64,000 bases of DNA from Stappia indica (GTDB taxonomy: Bacteria; Pseudomonadota; Alphaproteobacteria; Rhizobiales; Stappiaceae): assembly GCF_001696535.1 (NCBI RefSeq), contig NZ_MBQE01000001.1, positions 868,001 through 932,000 on the forward strand, given 5' to 3'. The notes under the pieces are model-generated. The model ran no database searches. It was not told the origin of the DNA and was given only the letters and a program-made list of their open reading frames with translations. A program made the position numbers and the translations under genes. Shown piece by piece: positions 15,937 to 24,022 of this stretch (its first letter is position 1; every line of letters starts with the position of its first letter).

Positions 15937-18312
15937 TTACACGACCCCCAGCGCAGCCAGGATCCTGGCCGGCGTGAAGGGCATTTCGGTCACCCGCCCC
16001 CCCAACGGGCGCAATGCGTCGTTGATGGCGTTCATCACGGCCGCCGGCGCGCCGGCGGTGCCGGCCTCGCCCGCGCCCTTGGCGCCGAGCACGGACTCCT
16101 TCGTCGGCGTCTCCACATGGCCGATGACCATGTCCGGCATCTCCGCCGCCATCGGCACGAGATAGTCCGCCATGTTGGCGTTGAGCAGCTGGCCGTCCTC
16201 GTCGTAGTGGCACTCCTCGTAGAGCGCCCCGCCGATGCCCTGGACGATGCCGCCGCGGATCTGCTCGTCGACCAGCCGCGGGTTGATCACCCGGCCGCAA
16301 TCCTCGACGCACCAGTGCTTCAAGAGCTTGACGAAGCCCGTCTCGGTGTCGACCTCGAGATAGCTCGCCTGTACGCCGTTGGTGAAGGCGAAGGGATAGT
16401 CCGAGGTGATGAAGTGGCGGGTCTGCACCAGCTCGCGCGGCAGGCCCTTGGGCAGCGTGTCGCCGCGGAAATAGACGATGCGGCCGAGCTCCTCCAGCGG
16501 CATGCGCGCCTCGCCCGTGGCCTTGTCGGTCACCGCACCGTCGACGATGTCGAGCCCGTCGGCCGAGGCCTGCAGCATGGAGGCGGCAACGGTGAGGATG
16601 CTCTCCTTCAGCGCAAGGCCGGCCTGAAGCGCCGCCTCGCCGCCGATGCCGGCGCCGCGCGAGGCCCAGGTGCCGCCGCCATAGGGCGTCGTCTGGGTGT
16701 CGCCGGTGATCACCTTGACCCGCTCGACCGGCACGCCGACCGCCTCGGCGACCACCTGCGCCAGCATCGCCTCTGTGCCCTGGCCCTGCTCGGTGACGCC
16801 GGACATGGCGACGACGCTGCCGTCCGGGTCCATGCGCACGGTGCAGCCGTCCTGCGCCGAGATGCGGGCACCGCCGATGCCGTACATGAACGGGCTCGGA
16901 TTGGTCAGCTCGATGAAGCTGGCGATGCCGATGCCGCGATAAATGCCTTTCTCGCGCAGTTCCGCCTGCTCCGCCCGCAGGCCGTCGTAATCCATCAGCT
17001 CCAGCAGCTTGGCGAGCGAGGCGTGATGCGACAGGCCCTCGAAGCGCATGTTGGCCGGCGAGGTGTAGGGATAGGCGTCGTCCGCGATCAGGTTGCGGCG
17101 GCGGATCTCGACCGGATCCATGCCCAGCGCCTCGGCCGCGAAGTCGACGAGGCCTTCGGTGATCGCCGCGGCGATGGGATGGCCGACGGCGCGATACTGG
17201 CAGGTCGGCGTCTTGTTCTGCAGCACGACGGTGGTGCGGGCCCGGTAGGCGGCGAAGTCGTAGGGGCCGCCGCACAGGTTGACCACCTGGTTGCCCTCGA
17301 TGGCAGAGGTGCGCGGATAGACCGAATAGGGGCCGATGCCGGTCCAGTCGTCGACGTCGATGGCAAGGATCTTCCCCTCGCCGTCGACGGCGATGCGCGC
17401 GTCGATCTCGTGGTCGCGGGCATGGATGTCGGTGGCGAAGCTCTCGATCCGGTCGGCGATGAACTTGACCGGCCGGCCCATCGCCTTGGCGATCGCCGCC
17501 GTCGCCATCTCGTCCGGATAGACATGGACCTTGATGCCGTAGGAGCCGCCGACATCGCCGCAGATCACCCGGACCTTGCCCTCGGGCAGGTCGAGATGGC
17601 GGGCGATGATGCTCTGCATCATGTGCGGCGCCTGGGTGGAATGGTGGACGGTCATCTGGCCTTCGGCCGGATTGTAGTCGGCAAGGATCGAGCGCGGCTC
17701 GAGGCAGACGCCGGTGTGGCGGCCGGTCTTGAAGCTGGCCTCGACCACCGTGTGCGCCTCGGCGAAGACCTTGTCGACCTCGCCCTGCTCGTGCAGGCGG
17801 CGGAAGGTGAGGTTGTCGCCGAGCTCGGGATGAATGAGCGGCGTTTCCGCATCGAGCGCGGTGCGGATGTCGGTGACGACGGGCAGCGGATCGTACTCCA
17901 CCTCCACCAGCGCCGCCCCGTCCTCGGCCGCCGCGCGGCTGTCGGCGACGACGGCGACGACCGCCTCGCCGGTCCAGGTGACCCGGTCGATGGCGAGCGC
18001 ATGCTGGGGCGCCGACTTCAGCCCCTTGAGATGGGCGAGCACCGCCACCCAGGGCGTGCAATGCTCGGCAAGCTCGGTGCCGGTGAAGATGCGGCGCACA
18101 CCGCGTACGGCGGCGGCCGCCTGCGTGTCCACCGAGAGGATGCGCGCATGGGCGTGCGGGCTGCGGACGAAGGCAACATGCAGCATGCGCGGCAGCACGA
18201 TGTCGTCGACATAGCGCCCGCGCCCTTCCACCAGGCGGCGGGCATTGGGGCGGGGAACCGTGCGGCCGATATAGCTGTTGGGGCGGTCGGGATTGCCGAA
18301 ATTGATGGTCAT
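15937..18312 (-). CDS. Xanthine-oxidase-family Mo hydroxylase, large (molybdopterin) subunit
   Basis: 791 residues of the CoxL/XdhB-type large subunit, which holds the molybdenum cofactor. It begins with the DUF-like N-terminal part (YIGRTVPRPNARRLVEGRGRY) and has GGSYGIKVHVYPDE near 255. The active-site loop position reads QYRAVGHP, not AYxCSFR of true (form I) CO dehydrogenase nor AYRGAGR of form II. The conserved active-site glutamate is present in KGAGEAGT near the C-terminus. The enzyme therefore hydroxylates an organic substrate with water as oxygen donor. Its start overlaps the 2Fe-2S subunit stop by 4 bp. Confidence 0.9.
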   Translation of the reverse strand: MTINFGNPDRPNSYIGRTVPRPNARRLVEGRGRYVDDIVLPRMLHVAFVRSPHAHARILSVDTQAAAAVRGVRRIFTGTELAEHCTPWVAVLAHLKGLKSAPQHALAIDRVTWTGEAVVAVVADSRAAAEDGAALVEVEYDPLPVVTDIRTALDAETPLIHPELGDNLTFRRLHEQGEVDKVFAEAHTVVEASFKTGRHTGVCLEPRSILADYNPAEGQMTVHHSTQAPHMMQSIIARHLDLPEGKVRVICGDVGGSYGIKVHVYPDEMATAAIAKAMGRPVKFIADRIESFATDIHARDHEIDARIAVDGEGKILAIDVDDWTGIGPYSVYPRTSAIEGNQVVNLCGGPYDFAAYRARTTVVLQNKTPTCQYRAVGHPIAAAITEGLVDFAAEALGMDPVEIRRRNLIADDAYPYTSPANMRFEGLSHHASLAKLLELMDYDGLRAEQAELREKGIYRGIGIASFIELTNPSPFMYGIGGARISAQDGCTVRMDPDGSVVAMSGVTEQGQGTEAMLAQVVAEAVGVPVERVKVITGDTQTTPYGGGTWASRGAGIGGEAALQAGLALKESILTVAASMLQASADGLDIVDGAVTDKATGEARMPLEELGRIVYFRGDTLPKGLPRELVQTRHFITSDYPFAFTNGVQASYLEVDTETGFVKLLKHWCVEDCGRVINPRLVDEQIRGGIVQGIGGALYEECHYDEDGQLLNANMADYLVPMAAEMPDMVIGHVETPTKESVLGAKGAGEAGTAGAPAAVMNAINDALRPLGGRVTEMPFTPARILAALGVV

Positions 18313-18824
18313 GCCGAGACCTCCTCAGCCCGCGTGCGGGCACCCGCGACGGTCTCGATGGCATCGACCACCGCCTCGTAGCCGGTGCAGCGGCAGTAAT
18401 TGCCGGAAATGTGCTCGCGGATCTCCTCGCGGCTCGGCTGCCCGCCCTGCCCCAGGATGTCGGCGGCGGCAAACAGCATGCCCGGCGTGCAGAAGCCGCA
18501 CTGCAGGGCGTTGCGCTCGACGAAGGCCGCCTGCAGGTCGGCAAGCGCGCCGGTCTCGGTCAGGCCCTCGACGGTCCACACTTCGGCACCGTCGAGCTGG
18601 GCGGCCAGCATGAGGCAGCCGCGCACGATCTCGCCGTTGACCTGCAGCGTGCAGGCGCCGCACACGCCGTGCTCGCAGCCCGCATGGGCGCCGGTCAGGC
18701 CGAGATCGAGGCGGAGGAAGTCAACGAGATGGCGGGAGACGTCGACACGGGCATCGACCGGCTCGCCGTTGACGGTGAGCGAGATGTCGACGCGGGTGGG
18801 AAAGCTCTGCGCTGTATCGGACAT
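18309..18824 (-). CDS. Mo hydroxylase, 2Fe-2S subunit (CoxS-like)
   Basis: 171 residues. Plant-type 2Fe-2S cluster cysteines lie at 50, 55, 58 and 70 (CEHGVCGAC...C). The second cluster uses C109/C112 (CGFCTPGM) and C144/C146 (NYCRCTGY). It passes electrons from the Mo site to the FAD subunit. Gene order FAD-FeS-Mo with 9-bp gap and 4-bp overlap is the standard medium-small-large order. Intact. Confidence 0.95.
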   Translation of the reverse strand: MSDTAQSFPTRVDISLTVNGEPVDARVDVSRHLVDFLRLDLGLTGAHAGCEHGVCGACTLQVNGEIVRGCLMLAAQLDGAEVWTVEGLTETGALADLQAAFVERNALQCGFCTPGMLFAAADILGQGGQPSREEIREHISGNYCRCTGYEAVVDAIETVAGARTRAEEVSA

Positions 18825-18833
18825 GTCGGACCT

Positions 18834-19661
18834 TCAGGAACGTGTCGCGGCAAGGGCACGGCGCAGCAGCACCCGCGCCAGATGGAGACGGACGGCCGCC
18901 GGGGCATGGACGTCGTCGAGCGGCTGGAGGTCTTCGGCAAGCAGCTCGGCCGCCTCGTCCGCAGACGCGCCGCCGTCGATGGCGGCCATCGCGCCGGTGG
19001 CCAGGACCGGCGTCGGCCCGACGCCGAAGAAGGCCGCGCGGACACCGGACGGGCGGTCGACCAGCACGATGCCGGCCAGCGCGTAGTCGCCCGACCGGCG
19101 CGCCAGCTCCATCGTGGTCTGGCGCTCGCCGGCCACCACGACCGGCACCTCAACGGCGACGATCATCTCGTCCTCGGCAAGATCGGTGGTGAACAGGTCG
19201 ATGAAGAAGTCACCGGCCCGCACGCGCCGCTCGCCGGCAGGGCCGCGCAGCACGATCTCCGCATCCAGCGCCAGCATGCAGGCAGGCAGCTCGGCTGCAG
19301 GATCGGCATAGGCGAGCGAGCCGCCGATGGTGCCGCGGTTGCGGATCGCCGCATGGGCGATCAGGGGCGCGGCCTGCGCAATCGCCGGCACATGGCGGGC
19401 GACGAGGTCGGAGGTGGCGAGCTCCCGGTGGCGGGTCAACGCGCCGATGCGCAGCCGCTCGCCGACGAGCTCGATGCCCGACAGCTCGGCAACGCCGTTG
19501 ATGTCGATAAGGGCGGTTTCTCCGGCCAGTCGCAGGTTGAGCGATGCAACAAGGCTCTGCCCGCCGGCAAGGATGCGCGCCTCGCCCCGCGACTGCTCCA
19601 GCAGGGAAATGGCGTGCACAAGATCGTTCGCCCGGATGTATCCGGCCGCTGCGGCTTTCAT
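18834..19661 (-). CDS. Mo hydroxylase, FAD-binding subunit (CoxM-like)
   Basis: 275 residues. FAD motifs AGGQSL (34-39) and TIGGSLAYADPAAELP are present. The start at 19661 is chosen because GGGGGAGG precedes it; an earlier ATG at 19751 would add 30 unconserved residues. It accepts electrons from the FeS subunit. It is the first gene of the operon coxM-coxS-coxL-dctPQM-aldolase and is divergent from a TetR gene, with a likely operator between. Confidence 0.93.
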   Translation of the reverse strand: MKAAAAGYIRANDLVHAISLLEQSRGEARILAGGQSLVASLNLRLAGETALIDINGVAELSGIELVGERLRIGALTRHRELATSDLVARHVPAIAQAAPLIAHAAIRNRGTIGGSLAYADPAAELPACMLALDAEIVLRGPAGERRVRAGDFFIDLFTTDLAEDEMIVAVEVPVVVAGERQTTMELARRSGDYALAGIVLVDRPSGVRAAFFGVGPTPVLATGAMAAIDGGASADEAAELLAEDLQPLDDVHAPAAVRLHLARVLLRRALAATRS

Positions 19662-19745
19662 CTCGATTTCCTCCCCCGCGCCGCCATGCGAGCCGAACCT
19701 TTCCCCCCGGAAAGGCGTGTCCCGGCTCGGCGGCACACTCTTATT

Positions 19746-19757
19746 GATCAAATGATC
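19746..19757. promoter_or_regulatory. Candidate TetR operator between divergent genes
   Basis: GATCA-AA-TGATC, an inverted repeat within an AT-rich block, lies 85 bp before the FAD-subunit start and 100 bp before the TetR start. Position and symmetry fit a site controlling both. Confidence 0.5.
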
Positions 19758-19856
19758 TATTGCGCTCAGGAAAATTGCAAGAGAAAACTTGACGGAGCGG
19801 TGTCAGCCCGGAACAAGAGGGCTTTCCAGAAATTCTGCCCCGATGAGCGCAGCACG

Positions 19857-20561
19857 ATGACCAAGGCTTCCCCTTCCGCAGGCGACCGCAAGCGCCTGTC
19901 CCCCGAAGAGCGACGGGCGATGATCGTGGCCGGCGCCACGGCCTATTTTTCGGAAGTCGGCCTGGAGGGAAACACGCGCGCGCTCTCGAAGCGGCTCGGC
20001 GTCACGCAGTCGCTGATCTTCAACTATTTCAGCACCAAGACCGACCTGCTGGAGGCGGTCTACCGGGCGGTCTATCTCGACCGGATCTCGCCGGACTGGC
20101 CGGCGCTGATCGCCGACCGCAGCCGCTCGATCCACGACCGGGCGCTGACCTTCTACCGCGAATACACGCAGGCGATCTTCAGCTACGAGTGGATGCGCAT
20201 CTTCATGTTCTCCGGCCTTGCCGGCGAGGAGCTGAACCGGCGCTACCTGGAACATGTCAGCGGGCTGCTGCTGCGCCCGCTGATGGAGGAGTTCCGCCAC
20301 GCCGCCCCCGGCCCGAAAAAGCCGGAGATGGAGGACATCTGGAACCTGCACGGCGGGATCATCTATATCGGCATCCGCCGCTACGTCTATCAGGTGCCCT
20401 GCCCCGACGACCAGGAGCCGGCGATCCGCGCCGCGATCAGCCGCTTCGTCGATGCCTTCGACATTCCGTTCGAACAGGACTGCCGAACGCCGGATCCCCA
20501 GGCGGCGGCAGGCCTGCCGGACGGCAAGGCTCAGGCGACCGCCGACATCACCACCAGGTAG
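19857..20561 (+). CDS. TetR-family regulator of the Mo-hydroxylase operon
   Basis: 234 residues. The HTH is in ALSKRLGVTQSLIFNYFSTKTDLLEAVY (about 45-70). The effector domain is of the YcdC-like/TetR_C type with many aromatic residues. It is divergent from coxMSL-dctPQM and is probably its regulator. The last 31 bp overlap, tail to tail, the small membrane protein gene on the other strand. Confidence 0.88.
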   Translation: MTKASPSAGDRKRLSPEERRAMIVAGATAYFSEVGLEGNTRALSKRLGVTQSLIFNYFSTKTDLLEAVYRAVYLDRISPDWPALIADRSRSIHDRALTFYREYTQAIFSYEWMRIFMFSGLAGEELNRRYLEHVSGLLLRPLMEEFRHAAPGPKKPEMEDIWNLHGGIIYIGIRRYVYQVPCPDDQEPAIRAAISRFVDAFDIPFEQDCRTPDPQAAAGLPDGKAQATADITTR

Positions 20562-20935
20562 ATCAGGATGAACAGCGGCGGCACGTTCAGGAAGGCGTCG
20601 CCGAACAGGAACAGCTTCAGCAGGAAGAACAGGAAGGCCGAGTAGAGACACGCGGCGAAGGGCAGCAGAAAGCCCGGCGTGATCGGCGCGGTAAGCGCCA
20701 GCAGCGGGTCGGTCAGCTTGCGCAGCACCACGAAGAAGGTGAGATCGCGGTCCGAACCGACGAAGAACTCCAGCACACCGCGCGAGAACAGGAAGGCGGC
20801 GAGCGCGGTCAGCGCGTAGGTGCCGCCCAAGAAGACCGCCACGTTGGCCGGTGCGCCGGCAATCAGGAAGGTGACGACGGCGAGCAGGTAGGTGGCGATG
20901 AGCAGAAGAACGCCGCCGAACGCGGAAGCTGGCAT
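20531..20935 (-). CDS. Hypothetical four-helix membrane protein, YggT-like motif
   Basis: 134 residues with four hydrophobic segments. The segment VLRKLTDPLLALTAPITPGFL resembles the conserved loop of YggT proteins (LTDPxLRPxRRxIPP), although I am not certain of the family. The 3' end overlaps the convergent TetR gene by 31 bp. It is separated from the actP terminator by only about 20 bp and has its own start. Function unknown. Confidence 0.7.
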   Translation of the reverse strand: MPASAFGGVLLLIATYLLAVVTFLIAGAPANVAVFLGGTYALTALAAFLFSRGVLEFFVGSDRDLTFFVVLRKLTDPLLALTAPITPGFLLPFAACLYSAFLFFLLKLFLFGDAFLNVPPLFILIYLVVMSAVA

Positions 20936-20957
20936 GAATGTCCGTCCCTTCGAGGAT

Positions 20958-20987
20958 AAAAAAGCGCAGGGCCCGTGGGCCCTGCGC
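20958..20987 (-). terminator. Intrinsic terminator of the actP operon
   Basis: GCGCAGGGCCC and GGGCCCTGCGC (20964-20987) pair perfectly over 11 bp with a very short loop. On the minus strand six T follow (A-run ending at 20963). It lies 20 bp after the symporter stop. Confidence 0.9.
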
Positions 20988-21006
20988 CTCGTTTATAGCC
21001 GCTTTG

Positions 21007-22866
21007 TCAGTGGCCTTGAACCATCATCGTGCCGCCCTTGGGCAGGCGCAGACGATCGACGAAGTCCTGCATTTCCTGACTGGGCTCCGGCGTGACCAGC
21101 GACACCACATAGGTGACGAGGAAGGCCACCGGAACGCCGAAGATGCCCGCCGAGATGGCCTTGACGCCAAACCAGGAGATCTCGTCGCCCGTGCCCTTCA
21201 CGAAGTCGAAGCCGTACACGTTGCCGATCAGGTAGTACATGGTGACGCCGAAGCCGGCGGCCATGCCCAGGATGCCGCCGAGATTGGTCGCGCGCTTCCA
21301 CCACACGCCGAGCACCAGCGGGGCGAAGAGCCCGGCTGCGGCGATGGAGAAGGCCCAGGCCACCATGGACAGGATGTCCGAGGGCTTGGTGCGAGCCAGG
21401 AACGCAGCCGCCAGGGCAACCACGATCAGCAGGATCTTGGAGATCATCAGACGGCGCTTCGCATCGGCCTTGGGATCGATCATCTTGTAGTAGACGTCGT
21501 GCGACAGGGCGTTGGCGATGGCCAGCAGCAGACCGTCGGCAGTCGAGAGCGCAGCGGCGAAACCGCCCGCACCGACGAGACCCACGACCCAGATCGGCAT
21601 GCCGGCAATCGACGGCGTCGACAGCACGATCATGTCGTTGTTGAGCTTCAGCTCGGAGTACGGGAAGCCCGTGGTGAAGCCCTTGGCCTCGCAGGCCGCC
21701 TGGATCGCCGCGACGGTTTCCGCCTTCACGCCGCAGATCGTCACCAACTGGTGACCGGCAATCGAGCCCCACTGGATCATCCACTGCGGGATCGCGGTGA
21801 AGGCGAGCTGGTAGTTCGCCTCCGCGCCGGCACCCACGAAGAGACCCATCAGGTTGAACTTCGAGAAGGCCGCATAGGCCGGTGCCGTGAAGTACAGCAG
21901 GAAGATGAAGAGCAGCGACCAGCCCACCGACTTGCGCGCCTCACGAACCGTCGGGGTCGTGAAGAAGCGCATCAGGATGTGCGGCAGCGAGGCCGTGCCC
22001 ACCATCAGGCAGAAGATCAGGCTGAAATAGTCCAGCGGGGACAGGTTGGTGAAGGGAGCCACGTGAGGCTTGGCAACCTCGAGCAGCTGCTCGTATTCCG
22101 CGATCTGCGTCAGCGCACCGCCATAGGTGAGCTGCGGCACCGGAATGCCGAACTGCACGGTGGACATCCAGATCGCCGGCAGCAGGTAGGCGACGATCAG
22201 CACGATGTACTGCGCCACCTGCGTCCAGGTCACCGCCTTCATGCCGCCCAGCATCGAGCAGACGAGAATGCCGGCAAGACCTGCAAAGACCGCGATACCG
22301 AAGTCGATGCCGAGGAACTGCGAGGCAATGATGCCGGAGGCGTAGACCTGTGCGGTGATGTACGTGAACGAGCAGCAGAACAGCACGACGATGCCGACGA
22401 GGCGCGCCGCGTTGCCGCCGTAGCGGGTGCCCAGGAAGTCCGGAACCGTGTAGGCGCCGAACTTGCGCAGGTAGGGCGCAAGCAGCACGGCCACCAGCAC
22501 GTAGCCGCCGGTCCAGCCGAGCACGTACGCAAGGCCGTCGTAGCCCAGCACGAAGAGCGTGCCGGCCATGCCGACGAAGGACGCACCGGACATCCAGTCC
22601 GCGCCGGTCGCCATGCCGTTGTAGATGGCCGGAACGGACCGGCCGGCGACGTAGTATTCCGAGACCTGCGCCGTTCGCGACATGATGCCGATGAAGGCAT
22701 AGATGCCGATGGTCGCCGCCATGTAGCTCCACATGATGAAGCGGTCGGGGATGCCGATCGCCTCGAAAATGGCCATCAGGACGACGAAGAACGCGAAGCC
22801 GCCGACATAGATCGTGTAGATCTTGCCGAGGTTGTCGGTGAAATCACCTTTCATGCTCAAAGACAT
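21007..22866 (-). CDS. actP: Sodium:solute symporter, ActP/acetate type
   Basis: 619 residues, about thirteen membrane helices. Signature stretches are GADWMSGASFVGMAGTLF and KAVTWTQVAQYIVLI, typical of the SSS-family branch that travels with a DUF4212 subunit (VC_2705-like). Members import acetate or other short monocarboxylates with sodium. It follows the DUF4212 gene by 14 bp in one operon and ends at a strong terminator. The family is firm; acetate as substrate is inferred. Confidence 0.92.
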   Translation of the reverse strand: MSLSMKGDFTDNLGKIYTIYVGGFAFFVVLMAIFEAIGIPDRFIMWSYMAATIGIYAFIGIMSRTAQVSEYYVAGRSVPAIYNGMATGADWMSGASFVGMAGTLFVLGYDGLAYVLGWTGGYVLVAVLLAPYLRKFGAYTVPDFLGTRYGGNAARLVGIVVLFCCSFTYITAQVYASGIIASQFLGIDFGIAVFAGLAGILVCSMLGGMKAVTWTQVAQYIVLIVAYLLPAIWMSTVQFGIPVPQLTYGGALTQIAEYEQLLEVAKPHVAPFTNLSPLDYFSLIFCLMVGTASLPHILMRFFTTPTVREARKSVGWSLLFIFLLYFTAPAYAAFSKFNLMGLFVGAGAEANYQLAFTAIPQWMIQWGSIAGHQLVTICGVKAETVAAIQAACEAKGFTTGFPYSELKLNNDMIVLSTPSIAGMPIWVVGLVGAGGFAAALSTADGLLLAIANALSHDVYYKMIDPKADAKRRLMISKILLIVVALAAAFLARTKPSDILSMVAWAFSIAAAGLFAPLVLGVWWKRATNLGGILGMAAGFGVTMYYLIGNVYGFDFVKGTGDEISWFGVKAISAGIFGVPVAFLVTYVVSLVTPEPSQEMQDFVDRLRLPKGGTMMVQGH

Positions 22867-22880
22867 GGTGCAGCCCCCCC

Positions 22881-23147
22881 TCAGTCTTCGGCGACGCCGA
22901 ATTCCTCGTCGATGGAATTCTGGCGGCTAGAGAACCAGAAAATCAGCACGACGAAGACGATGAGCGAGCCCTGCGCAGCCATGTAGAAGCCGAGCGGGAA
23001 CCCGAGGATGACGACGTTGTTCAGCGACGTCACGAACATGTGGATCAGGAAGCTGAAGACGGCCCAGATGCCAAGCGTGGTCCACATCAGGTTCCGCGTC
23101 TTGGTCCAGTGCGCCTCCGCCACTTCCGGTGGCAGCTTATCGGTCAC
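22881..23147 (-). CDS. DUF4212 small membrane subunit of the symporter
   Basis: 88 residues. Two membrane helices with HWTKTRNLMWTTLGIW before the first, and a FWFSSRQNSIDEEFG tail. The GTG at 23147 is chosen because GGGAGGA precedes it by 7 bases; an ATG at 23216 would add 23 residues upstream of that ribosome site. It always accompanies this SSS branch and is likely an accessory subunit. Confidence 0.9.
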   Translation of the reverse strand: MTDKLPPEVAEAHWTKTRNLMWTTLGIWAVFSFLIHMFVTSLNNVVILGFPLGFYMAAQGSLIVFVVLIFWFSSRQNSIDEEFGVAED

Positions 23148-23266
23148 GACAAATCCTCCCAGTGAGAGCACCGTCGGCTGATCGACCTCGACCAGCCCGG
23201 TCTTCCCCGCCTGCAATAATCACAAAGTCTAATAGGGTCCTCCCCGACCTTTTCGCACTAGCAACA

Positions 23267-23280
23267 TGCGATATATTGCA
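23267..23280. promoter_or_regulatory. AT-rich near-palindrome in the divergent actP regulatory region
   Basis: TGCGATATATTGCA is symmetric at 12 of 14 positions and lies between the divergent DUF4212/actP operon and the 23396 gene. It is a candidate operator for a regulator of both. Confidence 0.4.
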
Positions 23281-23395
23281 ATGCAGGGGCACTTGCGCCG
23301 TCAGGTTATTCTCTCCAATGTAGAAAAGGAAAGTTATCCGAAAGACTAATCACGAAAGCCGGGACCAACCGGCCGCTCACAGGGAGAGGCACCAA

Positions 23396-24022
23396 GTGCT
23401 TGATTTGATTGGATCCATCCTGCCCCGACGGCAAAGCTCCGACTGGGCCTCCGCGGTCGAGGCGATCCGCGCCGGCGCCGCTTTTCTGGCGCAGGGAGCA
23501 AGCTACTCCTACCTGCGCGCCCGCTCGCTGATGGCCGGGCCCCGCCTGTTCCAGGACGAGGGATTCGGCTTCGCCCTGAAGATCTGCAAATGGGAGGGCT
23601 TCGCGGTCGCGGCGCAGGACCTGATCCTGATGATCGAGGCGGAGGTGCGCCCGCATCTTCCCGCCGATCCGAAGGCGCGCGCCGCCGGCCTTGCCGAGCT
23701 CTACCGCACGGTCCTTGCCGCAGAGGAACTGCCCGAGCACCGCAAGGAGAACGGCTGGGACGACGTGATCGAGGAGTTCGACCGCCGGCTGGAGGTTTAC
23801 ATGGACAAGCCGCCGCTGAAGCCGGACGCGATCTCCATCGCCACCGCGCTGCGCCTGCTCGACCACGCCCCCATCGACAGCGCCGTGCGCGAGGCCGACA
23901 AGATGATGGTCGTCAACAACGTCGCCTTCCGCTTCATCGACTACCAGTCGACGCTGCGCAAGCGCATCGACCTCGTCGCCTTCGCCCGCCAGCTCTCCGA
24001 CAGGATGGTGGCCGTGTCGTGA
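23396..24022 (+). CDS. Conserved hypothetical protein next to the acetate-type symporter
   Basis: 208 residues, starting at GTG 23396 with AGGGAGAGG upstream. It is soluble and mainly helical by composition, with no signal peptide and no motif I recognise. A GWDDVIEEFDRRLEVYMDKPP segment is distinctive. The stop overlaps the start of the DnaQ-CBS-DUF294 gene (GTGA), so they are co-translated. The pair is divergent from DUF4212-actP, and its members may regulate or support that transporter. Function unknown. Confidence 0.75.
   Translation: MLDLIGSILPRRQSSDWASAVEAIRAGAAFLAQGASYSYLRARSLMAGPRLFQDEGFGFALKICKWEGFAVAAQDLILMIEAEVRPHLPADPKARAAGLAELYRTVLAAEELPEHRKENGWDDVIEEFDRRLEVYMDKPPLKPDAISIATALRLLDHAPIDSAVREADKMMVVNNVAFRFIDYQSTLRKRIDLVAFARQLSDRMVAVS

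Noticed and set aside
14819-18544. A very long open frame (over 1200 codons) across the coxL-dctP region
   Set aside because: It runs through coxL in another frame and has an arginine-rich, low-complexity translation, while coxL and dctP have clear family motifs. Only its dctP part is real.
15937-19661. Aerobic CO dehydrogenase (coxMSL)
   Set aside because: The active-site loop is QYRAVGHP and not AYxCSFR, so only the general Mo-hydroxylase assignment is kept.
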